DNA from: Neisseria bergeri
GTDB taxonomy: Bacteria; Pseudomonadota; Gammaproteobacteria; Burkholderiales; Neisseriaceae
Length of the DNA stretch: 39,843 nucleotides
NCBI GenBank assembly: GCA_003044455.1
Contig: POWY01000015.1
Span: forward strand, 1 to 39,843
Reading direction: 5' to 3'
The position numbers were made by a program, and so were the translations under genes. Positions 28,201 through 35,577 of the stretch are shown one piece after another (positions within the stretch are counted from its first letter, which is position 1; every line of letters begins with the position of its first letter). The notes under the pieces were generated by a model that searched no databases, was not told the DNA's origin, and saw nothing but the letters and a program-made list of their open reading frames with translations.

Positions 28201-29419
28201 ATCTACTCCCTCTCCCGTGGGAGAGGGCTGGGGAGAGGGCAAAACGACCGCTCCGATTTCAGACGACCCCAAAACTCAAGGCCGTCTGAAATCACCCGCC
28301 AACCCCAACCTTACCGGCGGCAACCGCCTCAAAGAATACAACGGCATCGAATACACCTACGACGCACTGGGCAACCTGATCTACCGCCAGCTGCCCAACG
28401 GCGAAAACCAATATTACCAATACGATTTAGAAAACCAACTCGTCCGCGCCGAAATCAAAAAGCCAGCCGGCAATACCGAGATCTGGACATACGCCTACGA
28501 CCCGTTCGGAAGACGCCTTTCCAAAGAACGCCAAGACAAACTTGCTTGGACGAGTACCGAACCGAAACGCACCCACTTCGTCTGGGACGGAACGCGATTG
28601 CTTCAGGAGTACACCTACAAAGGCAGCTACACCTATCTCTACACCGACCAAGACAGCTACGAACCCCTAGCCCAAGTCTTCCATAACAACCAAGACGAAG
28701 CACAATACCTTGCCTATTTCCACAACGACCAAGTCGGCATCCCGCGCGAGATGACCGACATCCACGGCAATCTCTTATGGTACGGCGAATACACCGCCTG
28801 GGGCCGTCTGAAAAAGGATGAGCGGGTTTACAAAAACGCGCATCAGCCGTTTAGACTTCAAAACCAGTATTATGATTCTGAAACAGGACTCCACTATAAC
28901 TATTTCCGCTATTACGAACCTGAAACCGGTAGGTTTATCAGTCAGGATCCGATTGGGCTGTTTGGCGGGGATAACCTTTATCAGTTTGCACCGAATGCTC
29001 AGATTTGGATTGATTATTGGGGGCTTGCTCGTTTGACTTATCGTCATACAATAAAACCAGATAAAAAGACTAATATATCAGAACTGCGTAGGCAAATTAG
29101 AGGACAAATAAAGGCTATGAATAAAATTATTCAAGAAGAGGGTATAATTGGATTAAAAGCGAGAATTAGGGCTTACAACGAAGATGTAGAAAAAGAAGGA
29201 CGTAATTTTGTCAAAACATTAGGACCTGCTGGTGATTGTAAGGCATGGCTACATGAGCCGGATATGAGGACAGGAGGCAAACCAACGGATGTAACGAAGG
29301 TAGGTGACAAACGTATAAACTCTATTTTGGGAGGACAAGCAGATAGAATAGCTAGGGATATATTAAAAATGCCTGACGAAACAACTAAAATTACGTATCA
29401 ATTAAAATTGAAGAGGTAG
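25214..29419 (+). CDS. rhs: Full-length Rhs effector with predicted Ntox15-type DNase tip
   Basis: The predicted protein is 1401 aa with GGAGAGAG upstream of the ATG. The N terminus has a hydrophobic Ala/Val stretch (about 40-80) but no DUF4150 or clear PAAR domain. A CIPC motif (116-119) precedes the DUF6531-like region (WQRSYYSDQIGNGW). An acidic insert (about 210-255) is followed by many YD repeats and the core end [17 protein letters not shown]. The following DYWGL replaces the usual DPxGL cleavage site. The AT-rich tip of about 130 aa carries HEPD (1347-1350), GGKPTDVTKVGDKRINS and GGQ, which fits Ntox15, the HxxD DNase family of Agrobacterium Tde1. It is followed by an immunity gene. 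The family of the tip is judged by eye. Confidence 0.9.
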   Translation: MASFGNTFGVLIPKPAAPAMVSQGSANPPEPLTNAAGPVDVIEMVADVASAALSIVASDSAAADTVDAISELVSLASMIPGQPGPKPPSRKMVSGFSGGMGMGFDGGVVTSGHGHCIPCKVAAAIGNPVNAVLGIKVLFDDTDTDFAFDSPLPLVWQRSYYSDQIGNGWLGQGWSLPFSMRLVRTADGFLYIDEQGREISLPDISDEAEGPYSAADDDEDDLYEEEAAPRPASAEEDPYGLDDAYFDPYEQIFFSQISDDLYQIASPDGGARLLFAEVDSGCGIFQLVAQLDRNGRHIRLCYDDNGLPHSIYDGSGRHFQPVFSSIRLHDNDPDFDPAGERDVFVSEDERFYVNRLTSVTFNGKELVRYDYDGYGDLTAVYGRDGKKLRGFAYRNHIMVEHNQPDGPVSRYEYDRYDTDGKVLKSSNNLGEEWTFDYRKDHTVVTDALGRPEVYGFDENRELVYRIDADGQRSDSERDDYGRITVERDPLGRETRYLYDTEGNVIAITAPDGGSTQIDYHETLNLPVAVNDPAGRITAYDYDGRGNLVGITDPAGYTTSYGYNARWLPETITDALGKTRRLHYDTLDQLVCFTDCTGETTRFGYTEYGDLETVTDALGHTTRHHYDAAGNSVRTDYPDGSHETFEYDRLNRLTAHIDGLGAKTAYELAVDGLPLKRTNALGHTFAYAYDKARRLTVLTNENGETYRLDYDPTDNLIQETGWDGKITAYGYDAAGQLVQQTEYGQSTSQGRLKDRPETWHIHRFKRNNLGQLIEKQSRKVSGRNGQSKDEGISRTRFDYDPITGNLTKARNRHSSVELAYDELDRLIGETTIHNGQSATVGYRYDPLGNRTRTILPDGRHIDYLYYGSGHLHQISLDGEVITDIERDKLHREIQRTQGGISSLYDYDPMGRLKSQRTVRSGTQTHHGKQNPLAGGAVNRRYAYDKAGNLIQSADQRSGVLHYVYDKIGRIREARNSQTGRSETFAFDPAHNILDIPTSTPSPVGEGWGEGKTTAPISDDPKTQGRLKSPANPNLTGGNRLKEYNGIEYTYDALGNLIYRQLPNGENQYYQYDLENQLVRAEIKKPAGNTEIWTYAYDPFGRRLSKERQDKLAWTSTEPKRTHFVWDGTRLLQEYTYKGSYTYLYTDQDSYEPLAQVFHNNQDEAQYLAYFHNDQVGIPREMTDIHGNLLWYGEYTAWGRLKKDERVYKNAHQPFRLQNQYYDSETGLHYNYFRYYEPETGRFISQDPIGLFGGDNLYQFAPNAQIWIDYWGLARLTYRHTIKPDKKTNISELRRQIRGQIKAMNKIIQEEGIIGLKARIRAYNEDVEKEGRNFVKTLGPAGDCKAWLHEPDMRTGGKPTDVTKVGDKRINSILGGQADRIARDILKMPDETTKITYQLKLKR
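25984..25995 (-). other. DNA uptake sequence (AG-mucDUS) within rhs
   Basis: A perfect AGGTCGTCTGAA (minus strand) is read as Ser-Asp-Asp-Leu codons in the Rhs core. A related copy reappears at the mosaic start of the cassette near 35632. Confidence 0.75.
28202..28290 (+). repeat. Hairpin-rich repeat translated in frame inside the Rhs core
   Basis: The perfect inverted repeat CCCTCTCCC/GGGAGAGGG (28208-28216 and 28219-28227) is followed by a further GGGGAGAGGG and then an imperfect DUS pair (28258-28267 with 28281-28290). It encodes TPSPVGEGWGEG and continues through ISDDPKTQGRLK, which has no YD-repeat character. It lies between two normal core segments. The same block occurs in the orphan cassette at 30267-30355. 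Confidence 0.7.
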
Positions 29420-29462
29420 ATTGATTTAATATTTTTAACATTATATTTAAAGGAATTTAAGT

Positions 29463-29951
29463 ATGAAAAGTATAGAACATTATAAAAAATTGGATGATGA
29501 TGGCAAAATGGATTTTCTCGATAATTTTGATGGTAATCCGTCTGTAGAATTTTTGAATTATTTGGAAGAAGAGCTATTTTCTATAAATGTAGATGAATTT
29601 GTAAAAGTTGAAATATTAAAATTTTTATCTAGATTTCGGCATGATAATAGAGAAACAAAAGATAAAATAGTAAAATTAATAGTAGAAAAATACATAGATA
29701 ATGAAGAGATGACCTTATCTATTGCAGCACAGATGTTAACGTTTTTTGATTTGGGGAAAGAAGATTTTAGAAAGATATCTAATTTTTTATTGGGTAAAGA
29801 ATATCAAAATATGGATATGATTGATTTAACATCTTCATTAATTAGATTATTATGTGCAAAAAAAAATAGAAGCAATGGTTCTGATGAGTATTTTCAGGAG
29901 CTAGAAAAAATAGATTCTTATAGAGATGATATAAAAACGTGGGCTAATTAA
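29463..29951 (+). CDS. Predicted immunity protein for the Ntox15-type tip
   Basis: The predicted protein is 162 aa, acidic, and appears all-helical (repeated segments such as FLNYLEEELFSI and VEILKFLSRFRHDN), reminiscent of HEAT-like repeats. I do not recognise a named immunity family. AAAGGAATTTAAGT gives a ribosome binding site. It starts 43 nt after the rhs stop and shares the same high A+T content as the toxin tip, typical of an exchanged toxin-immunity pair. Function is inferred from position. Confidence 0.7.
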   Translation: MKSIEHYKKLDDDGKMDFLDNFDGNPSVEFLNYLEEELFSINVDEFVKVEILKFLSRFRHDNRETKDKIVKLIVEKYIDNEEMTLSIAAQMLTFFDLGKEDFRKISNFLLGKEYQNMDMIDLTSSLIRLLCAKKNRSNGSDEYFQELEKIDSYRDDIKTWAN

Positions 29952-30034
29952 CAAAAATTTATAGCAAGCCGTAGCCCGCACAAAACCTTCAGTCCCGACG
30001 TAGGGTGTGTGCGGCACGCACGCGGTTTCTGTTT

Positions 30035-30072
30035 TTCAGACGACCTCACTATCTTCTTTGAGGTCGTCTGAA
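30035..30072 (+). terminator. Inverted-DUS hairpin, leader copy 1
   Basis: A 14-bp perfect stem (30035-30048 with 30059-30072) surrounds the 10-nt loop CTATCTTCTT. Both arms contain the full AG-mucDUS. No uninterrupted U-run follows, so termination strength is uncertain. Confidence 0.65.
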
Positions 30073-31499
30073 CCATTTGTTCTTTAACAATCTCATTCGC
30101 CTACGACAAAGCCGGCAACCTGATCCAAAGCGCCGACCAAAGAAGCGGTGTCCTTAATTACGTTTACGACAAAATCGGGCGCATTCGGGAAGCCCGCAAC
30201 AGCCAAACCGGCCGCAGCGAAACCTTCGCCTTCGACCCCGCCCACAACATCCTCGACATCCCGACATCTACTCCCTCTCCCGTGGGAGAGGGCTGGGGAG
30301 AGGGCAAAACGACCGCTCCGATTTCAGACGACCCCAAAACTCAAGGCCGTCTGAAATCACCCGCCAACCCCAACCTTACCGGCGGCAACCGCCTCAAAGA
30401 ATACAACGGCATCGAATACACCTACGACGCACTGGGCAACCTGATCTACCGCCAGCTGCCCAACGGCGAAAACCAATATTACCAATACGATTTAGAAAAC
30501 CAACTCGTCCGCGCCGAAATCAAAAAGCCAGCCGGCAATACCGAGATCTGGACATACGCCTACGACCCGTTCGGAAGACGCCTTTCCAAAGAACGCCAAG
30601 ACAAACTTGCTTGGACGAGTACCGAACCGAAACGCACCCACTTCGTCTGGGACGGAACGCGATTGCTTCAGGAGTACACCTACAAAGGCAGCTACACCTA
30701 TCTCTACACCGACCAAGACAGCTACGAACCCCTAGCCCAAGTCTTCCATAACAACCAAGACGAAGCACAATACCTTGCCTATTTCCACAACGACCAAGTC
30801 GGCATCCCGCGCGAGATGACCGACATCCACGGCAATCTCTTATGGTACGGCGAATACACCGCTTGGGGCCGTCTGAAAAAGGATGGGCGTGTCTATCGGA
30901 ACGTCCATCAACCGTTCAGACTGCAAAACCAATACTTTGATGAAGAGACCGGGCTGCATTACAACCTGATGCGTTATTATGAGCCTGAGGCCGGGCGGTT
31001 TGTGAATCAGGACCCGATTGGGCTGTTGGGTGGGGACAATCTCTATACGTTTGCACCGAATATAGCCATTTGGATAGACCCATTGGGATTGGTTCATGAG
31101 AAAACTCCAGGCTACCATGTTTACGGATTATTTGATGCTGACCCAAATACAGGAAAAATTGCAGATAAGCCTTATTACATTGGTATTACGAACGATATAG
31201 CGAGAAGGATTGCTGAACATCAAGATACAGGACGTTTGACTAAAGATGGCTTAACAAGAATGGTGCCTTTGCATCGTAATTTGACGTACGGTCAAGCAAG
31301 AGGGTACGAACAAGCTTTAATTGAACATTACGATACAAAACATGGAGAGGTAGGAAAAGAAATTTCTCAAAGCAATAGGCAGAATAAAATTAATTCTTTT
31401 GATATAAATAGCAAAACTCGTAGAAAATCTCGCCAAAAATATTTTAAGAAGTTTCGAAAAAAATTACTTAAAAAACTGAAAGGAAAGTGCAATGGATAG
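30072..31499 (+). CDS. Orphan rhs cassette A with GIY-YIG nuclease tip
   Basis: The frame is open from 30072, but no start with a ribosome binding site is visible; the first possible initiator (GTG at 30282) lies inside the core. Bases 30098-30885 are nearly identical to 28033-28820 of the full-length rhs. The core ends [17 protein letters not shown] then DPLGL. The tip has YHVYGLF, YYIGITNDIARRIAEHQ and ARGYEQALIEHY, the expected GIY-YIG motif, Arg helix and late Glu, followed by a Lys/Arg-rich end. Its stop overlaps the immunity start. Likely silent until recombined into the active gene; nuclease family is a strong call. Confidence 0.85.
   Translation, partial: TICSLTISFAYDKAGNLIQSADQRSGVLNYVYDKIGRIREARNSQTGRSETFAFDPAHNILDIPTSTPSPVGEGWGEGKTTAPISDDPKTQGRLKSPANPNLTGGNRLKEYNGIEYTYDALGNLIYRQLPNGENQYYQYDLENQLVRAEIKKPAGNTEIWTYAYDPFGRRLSKERQDKLAWTSTEPKRTHFVWDGTRLLQEYTYKGSYTYLYTDQDSYEPLAQVFHNNQDEAQYLAYFHNDQVGIPREMTDIHGNLLWYGEYTAWGRLKKDGRVYRNVHQPFRLQNQYFDEETGLHYNLMRYYEPEAGRFVNQDPIGLLGGDNLYTFAPNIAIWIDPLGLVHEKTPGYHVYGLFDADPNTGKIADKPYYIGITNDIARRIAEHQDTGRLTKDGLTRMVPLHRNLTYGQARGYEQALIEHYDTKHGEVGKEISQSNRQNKINSFDINSKTRRKSRQKYFKKFRKKLLKKLKGKCNG
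30078..30090 (+). promoter_or_regulatory. BoxA-like antitermination motif
   Basis: TGTTCTTTAACAA differs by one base from the E. coli rrn BoxA TGCTCTTTAACAA. It starts 5 nt after the hairpin and lies just before the untranslated orphan rhs piece. Confidence 0.5.
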
Positions 31500-31995
31500 A
31501 GTAAATTTATGGGGATGGGATAAAGAAACACGTACAATGTTAAGGTTCATTAAAGTGGGAGATATTCTTTGTTTTAAAATTAATGAATCTGAGGAGAAAT
31601 ATGGTTATGGAATTTTAATTGCTAAATTAGATGGCTGGTTTGCTTGTAGGATATATGATATACAACATACAAATCCTAATGTTGTTACAACGAAAGAAAT
31701 AATGGAAGCTAAACAACTAGGGAAAATATTCATATTGGATGTATATAGTACATTGGATAATAAAAAACACATACACAAGGGTGAATGGAGAGTTTTAGGT
31801 CATTATGACAATTTTGAGCTTACACCTGATGAAATTAAGAATGTATTTTTTGAATATGGTCCAAGTGGCATGAAAAGAAAAATTGATTTGTTAGGAAATG
31901 ATCAAGAAATTTCAGATAAAGAGGCAGAAAGATATTTACCTTACAGTCCAGTTACAGGAGATGATGCTAAAAGGTGGTATATAAAATACGAATAG
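31492..31995 (+). CDS. Imm26-like immunity protein for cassette A
   Basis: The predicted protein is 167 aa. The opening FIKVGDILCFKI followed by YGYGILIAKLDGWF and ACRIYDI resembles the Imm26 family. Its ATG overlaps the toxin stop by 8 nt and has GGAAAG upstream. It is AT-rich like its toxin. The neighbouring GIY-YIG tip is its presumed target. The Imm26 assignment is by eye and moderately sure. Confidence 0.75.
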   Translation: MDRVNLWGWDKETRTMLRFIKVGDILCFKINESEEKYGYGILIAKLDGWFACRIYDIQHTNPNVVTTKEIMEAKQLGKIFILDVYSTLDNKKHIHKGEWRVLGHYDNFELTPDEIKNVFFEYGPSGMKRKIDLLGNDQEISDKEAERYLPYSPVTGDDAKRWYIKYE

Positions 31996-32096
31996 TAAAC
32001 CTGTAATTTGCATAAATTCCTAAATATAATAAACATGGTAAGTGTTAGATATGGATTAGTAATAGAAAAAATAATACTTGAGGGAGTTTCTATTGA

Positions 32097-32459
32097 ATAT
32101 GTACTACAGGTCAAATCAGTAAACTTAGACGTTCTTCACAGATTCCTGATACTGCAACGTTCAAGGATGTAGATGGTAACAAATACTCTTTAAGGAATGC
32201 ACATATGGGACATAATCCTGAAGATGCTGTTTCCTATTGGAATCGTTGTGGTCGTTATCATGGAGCCAAGTCTCAGGCAGTACGGAAATGGATGCTTGAT
32301 CCCAATAATTACCGATTGGAATATGTGCCAGGCAACTGTTCCCGTGGAGCAAAGAGCAAAGAACAAAGAACAAAGAACAAAGAACAAAGAACAAAGAACA
32401 AAGAACGTTATAAGAAACCCCGCAAGCCTAAAAATGGAAAATTACCTAAAGGTTGTTAA
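32097..32459 (+). CDS. Cassette B: GH-E (HNH/Endo VII) nuclease tip without rhs core
   Basis: The frame is open from 32097 but has no rhs core or DPxGL junction before it. Translation shows YSLRNAHMGHNPEDAVSYWN, then WMLDPNNYRLEY and GNCSRGAK, which fits the GH-E family of HNH/Endo VII toxins. The first ATG is at 32205. After the nuclease signature, seven AAAGAAC repeats encode a Lys/Arg/Gln-rich stretch, ending in PKNGKLPKGC. It is followed by an immunity-like gene 17 nt downstream. It is probably a cassette remnant that lost its core, or a tip that must be recruited by illegitimate recombination. Confidence 0.7.
   Translation: MCTTGQISKLRRSSQIPDTATFKDVDGNKYSLRNAHMGHNPEDAVSYWNRCGRYHGAKSQAVRKWMLDPNNYRLEYVPGNCSRGAKSKEQRTKNKEQRTKNKERYKKPRKPKNGKLPKGC
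32358..32406 (+). repeat. Heptanucleotide tandem repeat (AAAGAAC x7)
   Basis: Seven perfect AAAGAAC units follow one AAAGAGC unit (32351-32357). The unit length is not a multiple of three, so gain or loss of one copy shifts the frame of the cassette B toxin tail. Confidence 0.95.
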
Positions 32460-32476
32460 TCTAAGAAGGATAAATT

Positions 32477-32929
32477 ATGTATTTAGATCAAGTAAATTAT
32501 GAATTGAACAAAAAAATCAATGATTTTGTATGTAACTCAAATGACGCGCCCACACCGAAGGAAAGAATTGATATTCTAAAGCAGGCATGGGAACTTTTAC
32601 CCAAACCAGCAACTCAATTCGTCGAGCCAACTTCGGCAATCGCCTGTGGTATTTCAGAAAATTATAAAAAATTAGGCGATTATCAAAAAGCCCTTGAGTG
32701 GATGTTAATTGCACTTGAGGCACGAAAAGATGAACCTGCAGCAGGTGTGTTCATATGGACAGGAATCGTTTATTATGAATTGGGCGATATGGAGAATGCC
32801 TATAAATATTTTGACCTAACTTATAATGAGCTACGCTACACGCCGTTCTCTATGGAAGACAAAAAATATTGGCAATTTTATAAGCAACGTAAAGAAGAAT
32901 TAAATCCTAAGAAAAAAGCCAAAAAGTAA
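32477..32929 (+). CDS. TPR-like immunity protein for cassette B
   Basis: The predicted protein is 150 aa. It has two TPR-like helix pairs (SENYKKLGDYQKALEWMLIA and IVYYELGDMENAYKYFDL). GAAGGATAAATT precedes the ATG. It follows the GH-E tip, so it is presumed to be its immunity protein. No signal peptide is present. Specific family not recognised. Confidence 0.7.
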   Translation: MYLDQVNYELNKKINDFVCNSNDAPTPKERIDILKQAWELLPKPATQFVEPTSAIACGISENYKKLGDYQKALEWMLIALEARKDEPAAGVFIWTGIVYYELGDMENAYKYFDLTYNELRYTPFSMEDKKYWQFYKQRKEELNPKKKAKK

Positions 32930-32940
32930 GATTCGATATT

Positions 32941-32978
32941 TTCAGACGATCTCAAAACTTTCTTTGAGGTCGTCTGAA
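32941..32978 (+). terminator. Inverted-DUS hairpin before cassette C
   Basis: A 14-bp stem (32941-32954 with 32965-32978, one G:U pair) has the loop AAAACTTTCT-like. The right arm holds a perfect AG-mucDUS. Unlike the other copies, the upstream GTAGGGTGTG part of the leader repeat is absent. Confidence 0.6.
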
Positions 32979-32982
32979 ATAT

Positions 32983-33984
32983 TTGCTCTTTAACAACCTG
33001 ATCTACCGCCAGCTGCCCAATGGCGAAAACCAATATTACCGATACGATTTAGAAAACCAACTCGTCCGCGCCGAAATCAAAAAGCCCGCCGGCAATACCG
33101 AGATCTGGGAATATGCCTACGACCCGTTCGGAAGACGCCTTTCCAAAGAACGCCAAGACAAACTCGCCCGGACCGGCACCGACCCCAAACGCACCCACTT
33201 CGTCTGGGACGGAACGCGATTACTTCAGGAGTACACCTACAAAGGCAGCTACACCTATCTCTACACCGACCAAGACAGCTACGAACCGCTGGCGCAAATC
33301 TTCCAGAACAACCAAGACGAAGCACAATACCCCGCCTATTTCCACAACGACCAAATCGGCATCCCGCGCGAGATGACCGACATCCACGGCAATCTCTTAT
33401 GGTACGGCGAATACACCGCCTGGGGCTGTCTGAAAAAAGATGAACGCGTCTATCGGAACGCGCATCAGCCGTTCAGACTGCAAAACCAATACTTCGATGA
33501 AGAGACCGGGTTGCATTACAACCTGATGCGGTATTACGAACCTGAGGTGGGGCGGTTTGTGAATCAGGACCCGATTGGGTTGCTGGGTGGGGATAATTTG
33601 TATCAGTTTGCGCCTAATATACAAGGCTGGATAGATCCTTGGGGGTTGGCTAAAAATAGATATAGGGTTAGAAGTGTAGCGGAGGTTGTACAATTAAGAG
33701 CGAGATTTGATAGATCAGGAGGAGTGAGGGAGCGTTATCTCAAAAAACTAGCAAGAACACCAGAGGCTACTAAAACGACCTTTGGATGTACTGATGATGA
33801 CATCGAAAAAATGAAGAAAGGTAAAGTGCCAGATGGTTTTGTTGTTCACCATAAAAAACCTCTTTTCCGTGGTGGAAACAATAGATATTCTAATCTTATA
33901 TTAATGAAGACTGATTATCATAAAAAATATAATAAGATGTTGCATTGGTATGAGCCCGGTAATAACCCATATGGTTTAAATTAG
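32983..33984 (+). CDS. Orphan rhs cassette C with HNH nuclease tip
   Basis: The 333-codon frame begins at a TTG that overlaps the BoxA-like motif and reads into [15 protein letters not shown] of the core, matching 28373 onward in the full-length gene. No ribosome binding site is visible, so translation is doubtful. The core ends [17 protein letters not shown] then DPWGL. The tip ends with [36 protein letters not shown], a clear HNH-type arrangement. The immunity gene follows after 9 nt. It is likely a silent donor of a DNase tip. Confidence 0.85.
   Translation: MLFNNLIYRQLPNGENQYYRYDLENQLVRAEIKKPAGNTEIWEYAYDPFGRRLSKERQDKLARTGTDPKRTHFVWDGTRLLQEYTYKGSYTYLYTDQDSYEPLAQIFQNNQDEAQYPAYFHNDQIGIPREMTDIHGNLLWYGEYTAWGCLKKDERVYRNAHQPFRLQNQYFDEETGLHYNLMRYYEPEVGRFVNQDPIGLLGGDNLYQFAPNIQGWIDPWGLAKNRYRVRSVAEVVQLRARFDRSGGVRERYLKKLARTPEATKTTFGCTDDDIEKMKKGKVPDGFVVHHKKPLFRGGNNRYSNLILMKTDYHKKYNKMLHWYEPGNNPYGLN
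32984..32996 (+). promoter_or_regulatory. BoxA motif identical to the E. coli rrn BoxA
   Basis: TGCTCTTTAACAA is an exact match to the classical rrn BoxA word. It follows the hairpin by 5 nt and abuts the first rhs core base. Confidence 0.55.
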
Positions 33985-33993
33985 GAGGAAATA

Positions 33994-34440
33994 ATGTTTA
34001 TAGTTTGTGCATACTGTGGTAATAAGTCTGAATTAACTCAGAATGATAAAGATTTTGTTAATCAAATGATGAAAACAGGATTAAAAGTTGTTATGGTAGA
34101 GTGTCCTGTATGCCATAACAGTACGGCTTATACCGAAGATTCTTATTTAAAATCAAAAATACCAGTAGAGGATTTTGTTATTAGGTGTCCAACGCAACAT
34201 TGTACTGGTTGGGTTGCGCATATTACTGGTGATAATGAGGATTTTTTTGGTTGTGGAGAATGCTCAAATACCTGGAGTACAAAAGAAGCTTTAGATAAAG
34301 ATATTTCTAGAATTATCCAAAAATTTTCTTATAGGAAATCAGCCTATGTAAAGGAAAAAGGTGGCTGGGTAGGAGCACCCCAAAAAGAAGAGGATCCTAA
34401 TTATGTAGATTTGGTTGAGCAGGAATCTTTTGAAATTTAA
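33994..34440 (+). CDS. Double zinc-ribbon immunity protein for cassette C
   Basis: The predicted protein is 148 aa with eight cysteines in four pairs: C5/C8, C37/C40, C65/C70 and C87/C90. This suggests two zinc ribbons. AGGAGGAAATA before the ATG is a near-ideal ribosome binding site, in contrast to the orphan toxin. It follows the HNH tip by 9 nt, so it is the presumed immunity protein. I do not recognise it as a named immunity family. Confidence 0.7.
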   Translation: MFIVCAYCGNKSELTQNDKDFVNQMMKTGLKVVMVECPVCHNSTAYTEDSYLKSKIPVEDFVIRCPTQHCTGWVAHITGDNEDFFGCGECSNTWSTKEALDKDISRIIQKFSYRKSAYVKEKGGWVGAPQKEEDPNYVDLVEQESFEI

Positions 34441-34444
34441 GTAA

Positions 34445-35059
34445 GAACGTAGTCTGGCTAAATATCTTTACCAATACTTCGATGAAGAGACCGAGCTGCA
34501 TTACAACCTGATGAGGTATTACGAGGCAGAGACAGGGCGGTTTGTGAATCAGGACCCGATTGGGTTGTTTGGCGGGGAGAATCTTTATTCGTTTGCACCT
34601 AATGCAAATGTTTGGGTTGACCCGTTAGGATTAGCTAATCGACCTAATAATGGGAAATACCATATTTTCTTTGACCATAAGTTAGATTCAGGAATTAGAT
34701 ATTCAAGTGATGCTGTGCAATTTAATGATGCAAATAAGGCATTTATTAAAAAAATGGAATCTAACCCATCATTTAAACGGGATATGCTTAATCGTTATCC
34801 TGAATTAAAAGAATGGATGAAATCTGGAGATATGAGTTCAAGTCCCAATTGGGGAAAAGGTAAAAATAAACAGGGACTAACGTGGCATCATCATGAGGAT
34901 ACAAAAAGGTTGGTACTGGTTGATTATAATGACCATAGAAGAAATCATGGTCTATATCACCCACAAAGAAAAGGTGGAAGAGGTATATGGGGAGGTGGTA
35001 GACCAGGTCGGCGAGGAAAATTAAACGGTCGCACTGGTAAACCATTAGGTAAATGTTAA
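34445..35059 (+). CDS. Orphan rhs cassette D with WHH-type HNH nuclease tip
   Basis: The frame is open from 34445, and rhs homology begins at about 34470 ([17 protein letters not shown]). Only about 40 codons of core remain. The first ATG (34511) has no ribosome binding site. The core ends DPIGLFGGENLYSFAPN then DPLGL. The tip has LTWHHHEDTKRLVLVDYNDH and NHGLYH, the WHH pattern of HNH/Endo VII toxins, and a Gly/Arg-rich end. Unlike other cassettes it lacks both the hairpin and the BoxA-like motif. Its immunity gene follows after 23 nt. Confidence 0.8.
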   Translation, partial: ERSLAKYLYQYFDEETELHYNLMRYYEAETGRFVNQDPIGLFGGENLYSFAPNANVWVDPLGLANRPNNGKYHIFFDHKLDSGIRYSSDAVQFNDANKAFIKKMESNPSFKRDMLNRYPELKEWMKSGDMSSSPNWGKGKNKQGLTWHHHEDTKRLVLVDYNDHRRNHGLYHPQRKGGRGIWGGGRPGRRGKLNGRTGKPLGKC

Positions 35060-35082
35060 TTTAATCATAGAAGGAACAAAAA

Positions 35083-35451
35083 ATGAATTTAGATAAATTT
35101 TATAGAAGAAAAATTAGTATATCAGAAGTTATTGATTGTGCTAGATTATTCAATGATGATGATACTGATAAATTTGCCAAATTTCCATACATATATTTTT
35201 CTTCTGATGAAAATGAGAGTATTCTTGATTTAGAGACGGTTTGTTATTTGGATAATAGTCCAAAAATAATGGATGGAAAAGAAGTTTTTCCTGATTTTGT
35301 AAATGAAAATGGATTAGATATTTTATGTAGTGGGGATGTATTTATGGATGTTTACGATGACTTAGATGAACGGTATCCAAATTTTACAAAAGATCAATTT
35401 ATTGATGCTCTAAATTATTACATGGATAATGATGATTACATTGAATTTTAA
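35083..35451 (+). CDS. Acidic immunity protein for cassette D
   Basis: The predicted protein is 122 aa and very acidic (many Asp and Glu, for example LFNDDDTDKF and YMDNDDYIEF). GAAGGAACAAAAA precedes the ATG. The presumed partner is the basic WHH nuclease tip just upstream, and the charge contrast suits a nucleic-acid-mimicking inhibitor. Family not recognised. Confidence 0.7.
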   Translation: MNLDKFYRRKISISEVIDCARLFNDDDTDKFAKFPYIYFSSDENESILDLETVCYLDNSPKIMDGKEVFPDFVNENGLDILCSGDVFMDVYDDLDERYPNFTKDQFIDALNYYMDNDDYIEF

Positions 35452-35534
35452 AATCTATATTTAGCAAGCCGTAGCTCGCACAAAATCTTCAATCCTGACG
35501 TAGGGTGTATGCGGTATGCACACGGTTTCTGTTT

Positions 35535-35572
35535 TTCAGACGACCTCACTATCTTCTTTGAGGTCGTCTGAA
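35535..35572 (+). terminator. Inverted-DUS hairpin, leader copy 2
   Basis: The 14-bp stem and CTATCTTCTT loop are identical to copy 1, although surrounding leader bases have diverged. Confidence 0.65.
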
Positions 35573-35577
35573 GTATT

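Larger units (their letters stand above)
29963..30090 (+). repeat. Cassette-leader repeat, copy 1
   Basis: The unit begins AGCAAGCCGTAGCCCGCAC, contains a GTAGGGTGTGTGCGG stretch, then an inverted-DUS hairpin and ends TGTTCTTTAACAA. It is nearly identical to copies at 35463-35590 and 37109-37240. Each copy separates an immunity gene from the next orphan rhs piece. Confidence 0.85.

Noticed and set aside
32351-32406. Heptamer repeats considered as a CRISPR-like array
   Set aside because: Units are contiguous with no spacers and lie inside a coding sequence.
32197-32502. An overlapping plus-strand frame across the heptamer repeats
   Set aside because: It is out of frame with the GH-E nuclease signature and overlaps the start of the next gene. 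It could matter only if repeat slippage joins frames, which is covered in the findings.
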